The notes below the pieces were generated by a model. The model did no database searches, was not told where the DNA came from, and worked only from the letters and a program-made list of their open reading frames with translations. The position numbers and the translations under genes are program-made. This document shows, one piece after another, positions 1 through 8,635 of a DNA stretch of 64,000 nucleotides. Location: the NCBI GenBank assembly GCA_019414565.1, contig DXLU01000004.1, forward strand, positions 1 to 64,000, in the 5' to 3' direction. The first letter of the stretch is position 1. Every line of letters starts with the position of its first letter. The DNA comes from Collinsella sp. Lineage in GTDB: Bacteria > Actinomycetota > Coriobacteriia > Coriobacteriales > Coriobacteriaceae.

Positions 1-132
1 CGGACTTTCATGCCGGGGGCTCCCAATGTTTTTATGTCCTGCTCATATCGTCTGTATCTGTGGGGCAAAGTGGCTACACTACAATCCGTTTGAGCAATAG
101 ATATATAGGTAGTACCGTGGGGGCGGATATAG

Positions 133-1287
133 ATGGTTGAGTGGATTGTTCGTCGTGCGCAGGGCGACCGTGCGCGCGTGGGCACGTTGACGGGCGTGGT
201 GTGTATTCTCGCCAATGTTGCGCTTTGTGCTGCGAAGGGCGTAATTGGCGTGCTGTCGGGATCGGTTTCGATCGTGGCGGATGCCATGAACAACCTGTCC
301 GATGCCAGCTCGAATATCGTGAGCGTGCTGGGCTTTAGGCTGGCGAGCAAGCCGGCCGACCCCGAGCATCCTTACGGCCACGGTCGCTACGAGTATCTCT
401 CGGGTCTGGTCGTGGCGGCACTCGTACTGCTGATCGGCCTTGAGCTTATCAAGTCCTCGGTTGAGCGCGTCATCCACCCCGAACCTGTCGAGTTCTCGCT
501 TGCCCTGGTGGCAGTTCTAGTGCTTTCGATGGTTGTTAAGCTGTGGATGGCGGCCCTCAACCAAAAGCTCGGTGACCGCATTGAGTCCGAGACGCTGCAT
601 GCGACCGCGCAGGATTCCAAGAACGATGTTCTTGCTACGGGCGCCGTGCTGGCGTGCGCGATTGTTTCCCAGGTGACGCATATCAATCTTGACGCATGGG
701 TCGGCCTTGCCGTTGGCGCCTATATTGGCTGGAGCGGTTTTGAACTCATCCAGGATACGGTGAGCCCGCTTTTGGGCCAGTCGCCCGATCCTAAGCTCGT
801 CGAGCATATCCGCAGCAAGATCATGAGCTACCCCGGCGTTTTGGGCGTTCACGATCTGATGGTTCACGACTACGGCCCGGGCAGGAAGTTCGCAAGCGCA
901 CACGCCGAGATGGCGGCCGAGGCCAGCCCGCTGGAAAGTCACGACACGCTCGATAACATCGAGCAGGTGTTTAGGGACGAGGACGGCATGATCGTCACGC
1001 TCCATTACGATCCCATCGTGACCGATGACCCCAAGCTGGCGAGCATGCGCCTGCGCATCAACGCTATGGCCCAACAGATCGATAGCCGCCTTTCGATTCA
1101 CGATCTGCGTTGCGTGCCGGGCCCCACGCACACCAATGTGATCTTCGACTGCGTGCGTCCCTCGGATCTGCAGGTGAGTGCCGAAGACGTAAAGCACGCG
1201 CTGGCACAACGAGTCGAATCGGAATATCCCAAGTCAATTGCCAAGATTACGATCGACGAAGACTACGTAGGCCATACCCACGAGTAG
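133..1287 (+). CDS. Cation diffusion facilitator (CDF) family metal transporter
   Basis: Predicted inner-membrane divalent metal/proton antiporter of 384 residues. The N-terminal half (about 15-215) holds the hydrophobic helices. The helix-2 metal site reads N53-x3-D57 and the helix-5 site D161-x3-D165, with the CDF-typical Y-G-H-G-R-Y stretch at about 81-86 before helix 3. The C-terminal 170 residues form the cytoplasmic metal-binding domain plus extra sequence, so the protein is longer than the usual 300 residues. An N-x3-D/D-x3-D pair is not the classic H-x3-D zinc type, so manganese or iron export is possible. The metal is not determined. It stands 39 bases upstream of the phosphatase gene. 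Confidence 0.93.
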   Translation: MVEWIVRRAQGDRARVGTLTGVVCILANVALCAAKGVIGVLSGSVSIVADAMNNLSDASSNIVSVLGFRLASKPADPEHPYGHGRYEYLSGLVVAALVLLIGLELIKSSVERVIHPEPVEFSLALVAVLVLSMVVKLWMAALNQKLGDRIESETLHATAQDSKNDVLATGAVLACAIVSQVTHINLDAWVGLAVGAYIGWSGFELIQDTVSPLLGQSPDPKLVEHIRSKIMSYPGVLGVHDLMVHDYGPGRKFASAHAEMAAEASPLESHDTLDNIEQVFRDEDGMIVTLHYDPIVTDDPKLASMRLRINAMAQQIDSRLSIHDLRCVPGPTHTNVIFDCVRPSDLQVSAEDVKHALAQRVESEYPKSIAKITIDEDYVGHTHE

Positions 1288-1326
1288 GGCCGCGCCGGTA
1301 AAGCTAGTTATACAGAAGGGGAGAAT

Positions 1327-1947
1327 ATGAAGAGACTGTATCTGCTCCGCCACGGCCAGACGGAGTTCAACGTCAAAAAGCTCGTCCAGGGCCGCTGCGA
1401 TTCACCGCTAACGGACTTGGGCCGTCAGCAGGCCGCAAAGGCCGCCGCATGGCTTAAAGCCCGCGACGTCACCCCCGACAAGGTAGTCTCGTCTCCTTTA
1501 AGCCGAGCCATGGCCACGGCTCGGCTCGTCGCAGGCGAGCTCCTCGGCCCGGACGCCGCCGTCGAGCCCTGCGAAGGCATCATCGAACGCTGCTATGGCT
1601 CCTTTGAAGGGGGCCAGCACGACGCACTGCCTACCGACGTCTGGGATCCGGGCGAGGACTTAATCCCCTTCGGAGGGGAGGGAAGTCAGGCGCTGCAAGA
1701 GCGTATGGTAAGCACGCTCGCTAATCTCATGAGCGCCGATGATGTTGAAACCGTCCTGGCAGTAAGCCACGGCAGCGCCAGCCGCCAATTCATCAAAGCC
1801 GCCGCCCCAGAGGGCTTCGAACTCCCAGCAAAGCTCCCCAACTGCGCCATCATGATCTTTGATTTTGAGGATTCGCAAGAAGAATGCGACACGTCCCAAT
1901 GTAAGTTCACCTTGCAGCAGATCATCGATCCTCAACAAAGTCTTTAG
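1327..1947 (+). CDS. Histidine phosphatase family protein (phosphoglycerate mutase-like)
   Basis: Cytoplasmic phosphatase of 206 residues. The phosphohistidine motif L-R-H-G-Q-T-E-F-N sits at residues 7-15, and the second catalytic His lies in A-V-S-H-G-S near residue 149. Members of this family dephosphorylate small phospho-metabolites; the substrate here is unknown. A GGGGAG ribosome site stands just before the ATG. Its 3' 220 bases and the downstream DNA recur in decayed form at 13342-13529, which makes this gene the left landmark of an inserted island. Confidence 0.9.
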   Translation: MKRLYLLRHGQTEFNVKKLVQGRCDSPLTDLGRQQAAKAAAWLKARDVTPDKVVSSPLSRAMATARLVAGELLGPDAAVEPCEGIIERCYGSFEGGQHDALPTDVWDPGEDLIPFGGEGSQALQERMVSTLANLMSADDVETVLAVSHGSASRQFIKAAAPEGFELPAKLPNCAIMIFDFEDSQEECDTSQCKFTLQQIIDPQQSL

Positions 1948-1990
1948 CCTGAGCGAGCAGAGTTAAGCAGGCATCAACGTGTCGTCTCCC
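1729..1990 (+). repeat. Left (intact) copy of an imperfect direct repeat bordering the sulfatase island
   Basis: The 3' end of the phosphatase gene and about 43 bases beyond it match 13342-13529. The last 58 bases (1933-1990 versus 13482-13529 and flanking) are nearly identical across the stop codon. The first 70 bases match with scattered substitutions, and about 74 bases in between are deleted from the right copy. The two copies are about 11.5 kb apart in the same orientation. Confidence 0.85.
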
Positions 1991-2206
1991 GAGCTTTGGC
2001 TTGACACGCTGAACATCTACAAGGATAACCTTGAGGCCGTCGAGGCGTTCCTGGCCGACGCCCGCGCCATGGGCGACGGTCGCCTCAATGTGGTGCTCAC
2101 CGGTGCCGGCACCTCCGATTACGTGGGTGAGGTTGTCGTCCTCAACCCCGACCTATCCCTCGTCGAGACCTATCTCGGTGGCGAGAGCGTCTACACTGAG
2201 AAGTAG
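1979..2206 (+). pseudogene. Remnant of an AgaS-like SIS-domain sugar-phosphate isomerase
   Basis: Only 75 codons remain. The stretch L-T-G-A-G-T-S-D-Y-V-G-E matches the sugar-phosphate loop near the N-terminus of AgaS-type aldose-ketose isomerases (tagatose/galactosamine-6-phosphate metabolism), which are about 380 residues long. After it the frame jumps straight to a C-terminal-looking tail, so most of the SIS domains are gone. The GTG that opens the frame lies in the border repeat, so the true N-terminus was lost too. The remnant suggests that the neighbouring PTS once served an amino-sugar (GalNAc-type) pathway. No function is expected. Confidence 0.65.
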
Positions 2207-2240
2207 CTGCTGACCTATTTGCGATTTGATGCGAATAATG

Positions 2241-2275
2241 AGACCCCGATTCGGCTTTATCGAATCGGGGTCTTT
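2241..2275. terminator. Intrinsic terminator between convergent genes
   Basis: A perfect 13-bp stem (AGACCCCGATTCG and its complement, 2241-2253/2261-2273) with a 7-base loop runs into T residues. It lies between the AgaS remnant on + and the DeoR gene ending at 2306 on the - strand. Confidence 0.85.
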
Positions 2276-2305
2276 GCTGTGGTGTCCAGCTAAATCAAAA
2301 CAGGC

Positions 2306-3067
2306 CTATTCTGCGACGATGATGCGAGTTGATTCGAGAACCATGGAACGCTGTTTGTCGTTGACATTTGCATCGGTGATGAGTGCGTCCATTTGATCGA
2401 GATTGAAGAAGCCGAAGAAGTCCATCTGTCCGATCTTGCTTGAATCGCAGACAAGGTAACGCTTGGCGGCGCGATCGCAAGCGAGCGCCTGTAAGCGTCC
2501 TTCCTCAAGGTTAGAACAGGAGATGGATTGGGCGAGTACGCCGTTGGTGCCGATAAAGCAAGTGTCGATACCGAGCGGGGCGAGAGCATCTTCGGCGATG
2601 GGCCCGACGAAAGAACCCGATCGTTTGCGATACTGTCCTCCCAGGGCCCAGATCTCCACATCGTTACGCGTCTGGAGCATGTTCAGCACGATGATGCTGT
2701 TTGTGATGACGCGCAGCCGCATGCGCGGCAGCGCACGGGCGATGAGAGCGCAAGTCGAACCGGGTCCGAGGAAGATGGTGTCGCGCTCTCTGATGAGGTT
2801 GACAGCGGTGCGTGCGATATGCTCTTTTTCAGGGGAGCGGATTGAGAGCTTTTCAAAAAACGGGACCTCTTCGGCAATGGGGGAGCCGCTTGAAAGTCGG
2901 ATGCCACCGTACTCGCGGATGACGCCAGCGCGTCGCGAGAGCTCATCGAAGTCTCTTCGAGCGGTCATTTCAGATATACCAAAGATTGTTGCGGCTTGGG
3001 CAACAGTGACCATTCCGCGCTGAGCGCACAGCTCAAGTAATTGTTCGTGACGTTCGGGTTTAAGCAT
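2306..3067 (-). CDS. DeoR/GlpR family transcriptional regulator
   Basis: Regulator of 253 residues. The N-terminal winged HTH (about 1-57, with the helix I-S-E-M-T-A-R-R-D-F) is of DeoR type. It is followed by a DeoR-C sugar-phosphate sensor domain with the usual G-G and G-P-G-S-T-C-A loop near residues 100-106. It lies 15 bases after the end of a second DeoR gene on the same strand, so the two form a divergent regulator operon facing the PTS genes. The ligand is presumably a phosphorylated sugar from the adjacent PTS. The ribosome site is weak, which suggests translational coupling to the upstream gene. Confidence 0.9.
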   Translation of the reverse strand: MLKPERHEQLLELCAQRGMVTVAQAATIFGISEMTARRDFDELSRRAGVIREYGGIRLSSGSPIAEEVPFFEKLSIRSPEKEHIARTAVNLIRERDTIFLGPGSTCALIARALPRMRLRVITNSIIVLNMLQTRNDVEIWALGGQYRKRSGSFVGPIAEDALAPLGIDTCFIGTNGVLAQSISCSNLEEGRLQALACDRAAKRYLVCDSSKIGQMDFFGFFNLDQMDALITDANVNDKQRSMVLESTRIIVAE

Positions 3068-3082
3068 GGCTTGCCAATTGGA

Positions 3083-3847
3083 TTATGCGGTAATGACGGA
3101 GGTATAGGCGCGGAGGGCCTCGATGGTCCGGGGGTCTGCGTCCTCGTTAATGAATGCCGCGGTCATATCCTCCAGTGTGGTGAAAAGGCAGAAGTCGCGC
3201 CTTCCGACTTTTTCAGCATCTACAACAAGATAACGCTCCTGAGCTCGAGAAAGAGCGTCTGAGAGGACCATGGCTGCATCGGGACGAGAGCCAAAGACCT
3301 CGTTTCCAAAAATACCGGTTGCCGAGACGTAGGCCTTGGGAGCGGATAGACCGTAGGGGCCGCGGCCGTTGTATGGCATGGTGAAAACTCGCGTGTCGTG
3401 ACGCATCATGCCACCAACAAAGAATAGATCTATATGTGGATTGTCGGCTAGCAGGTTCAGCACGGGAAGACTGTTGGTGACGACGCGTATGTCCTCCTGG
3501 GGCAAATACGAACACATGAGCTCGAGAGTGGAGCCTCCACCGAGAAAGATCGTATCGCCGGCTGAGACGGTTTGGGCGGCGGCTATAGCAGCGGCACGTT
3601 TCTGATCAACTTGAAAACGACGTTTCTCCTCATGCGGGGTCAAACGTGAAAGGGCTGTTCCGTGGGCGGAGTGTGGAAGCTGAGCCCCTCCGTGTACGCG
3701 CACAAGAAGGCCCTTGTCGGCAAGCTCGGCCAGGTCACGCCTGATGGTCATATCCGAAACAGATAGGGTATTAGATATCTCGTTTACCGATACCGAATGA
3801 TGTTGATCGAGCAAGTCGAGAATGGCCTGCTGGCGTTCGGATTTCAT
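3083..3847 (-). CDS. DeoR/GlpR family transcriptional regulator
   Basis: Regulator of 254 residues with an N-terminal DeoR HTH (V-S-D-M-T-I-R-R-D-L) and a C-terminal sensor domain containing the G-G-G-S-T-L-E loop. An ATG 18 bases upstream is in frame, but the inner ATG at 3847 has a GGGAG ribosome site at good distance and gives the family-typical start M-K-S-E-R-Q. This is the first gene of a two-regulator operon divergent from the PTS. It probably represses the PTS/sulfatase genes and itself through sites in the 3850-4100 region. Confidence 0.88.
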   Translation of the reverse strand: MKSERQQAILDLLDQHHSVSVNEISNTLSVSDMTIRRDLAELADKGLLVRVHGGAQLPHSAHGTALSRLTPHEEKRRFQVDQKRAAAIAAAQTVSAGDTIFLGGGSTLELMCSYLPQEDIRVVTNSLPVLNLLADNPHIDLFFVGGMMRHDTRVFTMPYNGRGPYGLSAPKAYVSATGIFGNEVFGSRPDAAMVLSDALSRAQERYLVVDAEKVGRRDFCLFTTLEDMTAAFINEDADPRTIEALRAYTSVITA

Positions 3848-4039
3848 GAGTGCCGACTCCCTCATCGAGCGTTTGTTCTTATTTCAATGTAAACGAACAA
3901 CATAAATAAACGCAAACCGTTCACGAAGGCACATTACCTTTCACCGGTCAAAACATAACGCTCACGGAAAAAACCATCAAATAGGAGGTAAATAGAGCTC
4001 ATTCCAAAAATCATCTCTTGACCAATAAACAAATATAGA

Positions 4040-4079
4040 CGAACAGAACGAACAGAACGAACAGAACGAACAGAACGAA
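4040..4079. repeat. 9-bp tandem repeat CGAACAGAA, four full copies plus a partial one
   Basis: Four perfect head-to-tail copies of CGAACAGAA, ending in a partial CGAA, lie 30 bases before the EIIA start. CGAACA also occurs near 3893, and its complement TGTTC near 3871. The placement between divergent DeoR and PTS genes suggests a regulator-binding array. The rest of the AT-rich 3848-4108 spacer shows no gene. Confidence 0.75.
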
Positions 4080-4108
4080 GAGAATTAATAAGTATGAAAG
4101 GACAGAAG

Positions 4109-4549
4109 ATGCGTATCGGTGTCATCCTTGCAAGTCACGGAGAGTTCGCTCAGGCCGCCCTCGGCGCCGTCGAGATGATTGCGGGCAAGCAGCCTGATGT
4201 CATCGCTCTTGGTCTCACCGCCGAGAAGAGCCTGGAGTCTTTCGAGTCCGAGATGCGCGAGGCTTACGAGACCCTCAGCGCCGAGTGCGAACTCGTCGTC
4301 ACCCTATGCGACATCTACGGCGGCACCCCATTCAACGTGACTACCCGCTGCCTGCTCAACGGCATGAACATGGTTGCCTACACTGGCCTGTCCATGCCCG
4401 TTGCGGTCGAGCTCCTGCTCACCCGCGATGGCCTCGATTCCGCCGACGCGGTCCGTGCCCAGCTCACTGCCGCTCACGCCGGGGCCCAGCAGGAGATCAA
4501 GGCTCCCGCTCCGGCCGTGGAGGCAGACGAGGACGATTTGGACCTCTAG
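4109..4549 (+). CDS. PTS system mannose/fructose/sorbose family EIIA component
   Basis: Cytoplasmic phosphocarrier of 146 residues that takes phosphate from HPr on His10 (motif L-A-S-H-G-E-F-A) and passes it to EIIB. The D-I-Y-G-G-T-P-F-N loop of the mannose family is present at about 69-77. The C-terminal 20 residues are an Ala/Pro/acidic tail. An ATG 15 bases earlier is in frame, but AAAGGA precedes the ATG at 4109. First gene of the EIIA-EIIB-EIIC-EIID operon. Confidence 0.92.
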   Translation: MRIGVILASHGEFAQAALGAVEMIAGKQPDVIALGLTAEKSLESFESEMREAYETLSAECELVVTLCDIYGGTPFNVTTRCLLNGMNMVAYTGLSMPVAVELLLTRDGLDSADAVRAQLTAAHAGAQQEIKAPAPAVEADEDDLDL

Positions 4550-4666
4550 GCTCGTTAGCCCGTCGATTCGAGTGGCGCTCACCCGTATCCCCCGAGTGGG
4601 CGCCTCGATCGAGCAGAGCATTCGTAAACGGTACTGAAGGAACGTGCAAACGAAAAGGAGAACATC

Positions 4667-5143
4667 ATGGCACTCAAACTCGTCGACATCGATGACCGCC
4701 TGATCCACGGTCAGGTCGCCACCACTTGGATTCCCGACTTCGGCATCGAATCGGCAATCATTGTCTCGGATAAGGTCGCCAGCGACCCCGTCCAGAAGTC
4801 CGTCGCCGGCCTCGCCGCCCCCGACATCAAGGTCTCCGTCTTCGGTGTCGAGAAGTTCATTGAGGTCCTCAAGAAGACCGAGCTCAAGAAGGCCACGATG
4901 GTGCTCTTCACCAACCCCATCGACGCCCTCAAGCTGCACGAGAACGGCTTGCCGTTCGACTACCTGAACGTCTCCGGCATGCGCTTCAACGAGCAGCGTC
5001 ATCGCCTGCACAAGAACATGTCCGTCACCGCCGAGGAAAAGGCCGCCTTCGAGGAGCTCATTGGCCTCGGCGTCGACTGCTGGATGCAGACCACCACGCG
5101 CGATTCCAAGGAGCCCGTGTCCGAGCTCCTCAAGAACTACTAA
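4667..5143 (+). CDS. PTS system mannose/fructose/sorbose family EIIB component
   Basis: Cytoplasmic EIIB of 158 residues. The phosphorylation site is His14 in D-D-R-L-I-H-G-Q-V, as in the mannose/sorbose family, and the length is typical. It transfers phosphate from EIIA to the incoming sugar bound by EIIC/EIID. An AAAGGAG ribosome site precedes the ATG. The substrate is not readable from the sequence. The adjacent AgaS remnant and sulfatases point to an amino-sugar, possibly sulfated. Confidence 0.93.
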   Translation: MALKLVDIDDRLIHGQVATTWIPDFGIESAIIVSDKVASDPVQKSVAGLAAPDIKVSVFGVEKFIEVLKKTELKKATMVLFTNPIDALKLHENGLPFDYLNVSGMRFNEQRHRLHKNMSVTAEEKAAFEELIGLGVDCWMQTTTRDSKEPVSELLKNY

Positions 5144-5223
5144 GTAAGTAACCATCTCCGGGCATGTGAACCCGGGGCGTGCCCATCGGAGGGAACGATG
5201 GGCGAATAGGGAAGGAGAGGCTT

Positions 5224-6033
5224 ATGCTTCAGGCACTTCTGCTCGCCATCTGGGCGGGTCTGTGCACTTGGGACCAGTTCGGTCCCCACCTGGGCTTCCG
5301 CAAGCCCCTGCTGGCATCCGTCGGCGTCGGCATCATCCTCGGTGACATGACGACCGCCATCATGATCGGCGCGACCATGGAGCTCATGTGGCTCGGCGTC
5401 AACAACATCGGCGCTTATGTTCCGCCGGATGTCATCTCCGGCACCATCGTCGGTGCCGCCCTGGGCATCATGGGTTCCACCGACACCGCCAGCGCCATCG
5501 CCCTGGCAGTCGCCATCGGCATCCCCACCGCCACCTTGGTTCAGCAGCTGAACATCTTGGTCATGACCACTAACGTCTCGCTTGTCCACGGTGCCGACAA
5601 GGCCATCGAGTCCGGTAAGTTCAACGCCGTCAACAAGTTCTTCTGGACCGGCGCCCTGTGCTTCTTCCTGACCCGCGCCGTTCCCGTCTTCATCGCCACG
5701 GGCATCGGCTCCTTCGTGATCGAGGACATCATGGCCTTCCTGCAGAACCAGGTTCCGTGGGTCCTCACCGGCTTCTCCACCGCCGGTGGCATGATGCCCG
5801 CCGTCGGTCTGGCCATGCTCCTCACCATGATGATGAAGAAGAACATGTGGATCTTCCTGCTGCTCGGCTTTATCATGGCCGCCTTCCTCAACGTCCCGAC
5901 CGTGGGCATCGCGCTCGCCGCTTGCGCCGCCGCCGGCGTGTGGGACGTCATTACCGAGGGCCAGAAGAATCAACCCGCCCCTGCCGCCGCCTCTGCCGCC
6001 GGCTCCGATGATGACGAGGAGTACGATCTCTAA
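5224..6033 (+). CDS. PTS system mannose/fructose/sorbose family EIIC component
   Basis: Membrane EIIC of 269 residues with multiple hydrophobic helices and the family motif W-L-G-V-N-N-I-G-A-Y-V-P-P. The frame extends upstream, but AAGGAGAGG just before the ATG at 5224 and the start M-L-Q-A-L-L fix the N-terminus. It ends in an Ala/acidic tail, and its stop shares a base with the EIID start codon (TAATG), so the two are translationally coupled. With EIID it forms the transport channel. Confidence 0.93.
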   Translation: MLQALLLAIWAGLCTWDQFGPHLGFRKPLLASVGVGIILGDMTTAIMIGATMELMWLGVNNIGAYVPPDVISGTIVGAALGIMGSTDTASAIALAVAIGIPTATLVQQLNILVMTTNVSLVHGADKAIESGKFNAVNKFFWTGALCFFLTRAVPVFIATGIGSFVIEDIMAFLQNQVPWVLTGFSTAGGMMPAVGLAMLLTMMMKKNMWIFLLLGFIMAAFLNVPTVGIALAACAAAGVWDVITEGQKNQPAPAAASAAGSDDDEEYDL

Positions 6034-6864
6034 TGGGTAAGATCTCCAACTCCACCCTGAACAAGGTCCTGCTGCGCACCCAGGGTTGCCAATTCGCGCA
6101 CAACTACGAGCGCATGCAGTCGCTGTCCCTGACCTACTGCTTTGCCCCTGTCCTCGAGGAGCTCTACAAGGACGCCCCCAAGGAGGAGCGCGTTAACGCC
6201 ATGAAGCGCCACCTCGAGTACTTCAACACCCACCCGCTCGCGATCCCCTTCATCCTTGGCATCACCGCCGCCCTGGAGGAGACCACGGATGAGGATCAGA
6301 AGGACACCGTCGTCGGCATCAAGACCTCCCTCATGGGTCCCTTCGCCGGCCTTGGTGACTCCCTGCTGAACCTCACCTGGTTCCCGATCGCCGGCTCCAT
6401 CGGCGCATCTATGTGCGTCGACAACGGCTCCATTGTGGGTCCGCTCGTGATGTTCTTGCTCATCAACCTGCTGTACTGGCCGCTGAAGTACTTCGGCCTG
6501 CACAAGGGTTACGAGATGGGCATGGAGCTCGTCGAGAAGGCGGGCGTCCAGGTCTTCGACCGTCTGGGCAACCTCGCCAACGTGCTGGGCGTCATGGTCA
6601 CCGGCGGCCTGATCGCCACGACCGTTAAGCTCAAGCTTGCCGTGCAGTTCGCCTTCGGTGAGGGTGACCCGCTGGTGCTTCCAGGACCAGCTCGATAAGG
6701 TGTTGCCCTTCCTGCTGCCTGTCGTTCTGACTTTCATCTGCTATCGCCTGCTCAAGAAGGGCCAGGGCAAGAACTCCGCCCAGATCATCATCGGTCTGAT
6801 TGTGTTCTCCCTTGTGTTCGCCGCTATCGGTTTCTACTTCCCGGCGTTCAAGATCTTCGCCTAA
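6033..6864 (+). pseudogene. PTS mannose-family EIID component, broken by a one-base frameshift
   Basis: The first 215 codons are a good EIID (G-C-Q-F-A-H-N-Y-E-R-M-Q near residue 22, and the M-G-P-F-A-G-L-G-D-S-L motif near residue 105). Near 6678-6682 one extra base throws the frame into a stop at 6696-6698. The proper C-terminus (Q-D-Q-L-D-K-V-L-P-F-L and the last two helices) continues in the next frame to 6864. Rejoined, the protein would be the normal length of about 276 residues. A sequencing error, a true mutation or a recoding site are all possible. Unless it is read through, this PTS lacks a complete EIID. Confidence 0.85.
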
Positions 6865-7033
6865 TCGCGAGCTTATCAAAAGGCAAATCGTTTGATGCCC
6901 GCGCCCCGCATGCCGGGCGCGGGCCTCGTTGTCTCATGTGCTCTCCATCGTGCGCGATCGGGGTGCGCTCCATTATGCCCATGTGCCTTTGGCGTATCGC
7001 CATCTGGCAAATCCAGCTATCGAAAGGATGCCA

Positions 7034-8530
7034 ATGAGAACCGTCCTCGTGCTCATGGATACTCTGCGTCGCGACGTCCTGTCGTGCTACAACCCCGCAA
7101 CCGACGTCCAGACCCCCAATCTCGATGCCTTTGCCGAGCGTTCCTGCGTGTTCGACAACCACTGGATCGGCTCGGCTCCCTGCATGCCTGCCCGCCGCGA
7201 CATCCTCACCGGTCGCTACAACTTCCTCGAGCGCCCCTGGGGCCCCATCGAGCCCTTCGATGTGACGCTGCCGGCCTGCCTGCGCGCGAACGGCAACTTC
7301 TGCCACATCACCACCGACCACTGCCACTACCTACGCACCGGTGGCGAGGGCTACCTCCAGGAGTTCAACACCTGGGATTACTACCGCGGCCAGGAGGGCG
7401 ACCCGTGGGTCAGCCGCATCGATGAGCCGAATAACATGCCCGAGACCTTCTACGGGCGCGTGCGCGAGCAGTACCAGAAGAACCGTCAGCTCTGGCCCAA
7501 CGAAGAGGACATGCCGAGCCCCAAGACCTTCCAGTCCGCCTGCGACTGGATCGACGGCAATGCTGGGGCCGACGACTTCTTCCTTATGGTTGAGGCCTTC
7601 GACCCGCACGAGCCCTTCGATGTGCCCGACAAGTACATGGAGATGTACGGCGGCACTGGCGAGCTCGACCGCGACTACTTCGAGATTCCTGAGTACAAGC
7701 GCGTCTCCGCCACCGACGTCAACAAGGGCGCGGAGGACTACCTGCAGCGCCGCTACAAGGCCCTCGTCACCATGACCGACCGCTGGTTTGGTAGGCTCAT
7801 CGACAAGCTCGAGGAGCGCGGGATGCTGGACGATACCATGGTCATGGTCACCACCGACCACGGCTATTTCCTGGGCGAGCGCGACTACATGGGCAAAAAC
7901 TACATGCACCTGTATAACGAGCTCGCGCATCTGCCGTTCATTGTGCACTTCCCGGGTAACGCCCGCGCCGGCGAGCATGCCCGCCAGCTCACTCAGGCAA
8001 TCGACATCATGCCCACGGTGCTTGAAGCCCACGGCTGCGAGATTCCCGCAGATGTGTGCGGCACCTCCCTCGTGCCGCTCATGACGGATGCTGACGCGCC
8101 CACGCGTGGCTACGCCCTGTACGGCGTGCACGCCATGACCGTCAACGTCACCGACGGCCGCTACACCTACTTCCGCGCGCCGGTCGCCGGCAACCAGCCG
8201 TGCTTCGAGTACACCGCACTGCCGCACACCATCCGCAAAAAGATGGGTTCGGACTGCCCGGAGGAGATTGAGTGTGGCCGCTACTTCAAACGCACCAAGT
8301 ACCCGCTGTTCAAGATCCCCTGTAAGAAGCCGGCCCAGATCGAGGGAGCCACGCCGCTCGCCGAGGTCGAGCAGACGATGCTGTTCGACCTTGAGAGTGA
8401 CTACGGCCAGGTTAATAATCTCGCCGGCAAGGACGACCACGCCGAACAGCGCATGATTGACCTGCTGCTGCGCGGCCTGGAGGAGCATGAGTCCCCGGCC
8501 GAGCAAAAGGAGCGCCTGGGCTTGGCCTAA
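7034..8530 (+). CDS. Type I (formylglycine-dependent) sulfatase, cytoplasmic
   Basis: Sulfatase of 498 residues. The activation motif C50-M-P-A-R54 followed by L-T-G-R is present, where C50 is oxidised to formylglycine. Metal ligands include D9 in the first strand and D275-H276-G in T-T-D-H-G. No signal peptide is seen; the protein opens M-R-T-V-L-V-L-M-D-T. The upstream in-frame GTG at 6929 is rejected because AAAGGA lies just before the ATG at 7034. Cytoplasmic location fits a substrate brought in by the preceding PTS. The exact sulfate ester is unknown. Confidence 0.92.
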   Translation: MRTVLVLMDTLRRDVLSCYNPATDVQTPNLDAFAERSCVFDNHWIGSAPCMPARRDILTGRYNFLERPWGPIEPFDVTLPACLRANGNFCHITTDHCHYLRTGGEGYLQEFNTWDYYRGQEGDPWVSRIDEPNNMPETFYGRVREQYQKNRQLWPNEEDMPSPKTFQSACDWIDGNAGADDFFLMVEAFDPHEPFDVPDKYMEMYGGTGELDRDYFEIPEYKRVSATDVNKGAEDYLQRRYKALVTMTDRWFGRLIDKLEERGMLDDTMVMVTTDHGYFLGERDYMGKNYMHLYNELAHLPFIVHFPGNARAGEHARQLTQAIDIMPTVLEAHGCEIPADVCGTSLVPLMTDADAPTRGYALYGVHAMTVNVTDGRYTYFRAPVAGNQPCFEYTALPHTIRKKMGSDCPEEIECGRYFKRTKYPLFKIPCKKPAQIEGATPLAEVEQTMLFDLESDYGQVNNLAGKDDHAEQRMIDLLLRGLEEHESPAEQKERLGLA

Positions 8531-8635
8531 GATTCATGCGGTGATTGTGCGGGCCGGATGCGCCGCCTCGGGTAAGGAGGTGGTTTCCGGCCCGATGAGT
8601 GAGGGCTAGCCTGTGCGAAGGGGGGGGTATGTGCC

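Noticed and set aside
6033..6864. Programmed frameshift as the first explanation for the EIID break
   Set aside because: No slippery heptamer or following pseudoknot is evident; a simple one-base insertion explains it.
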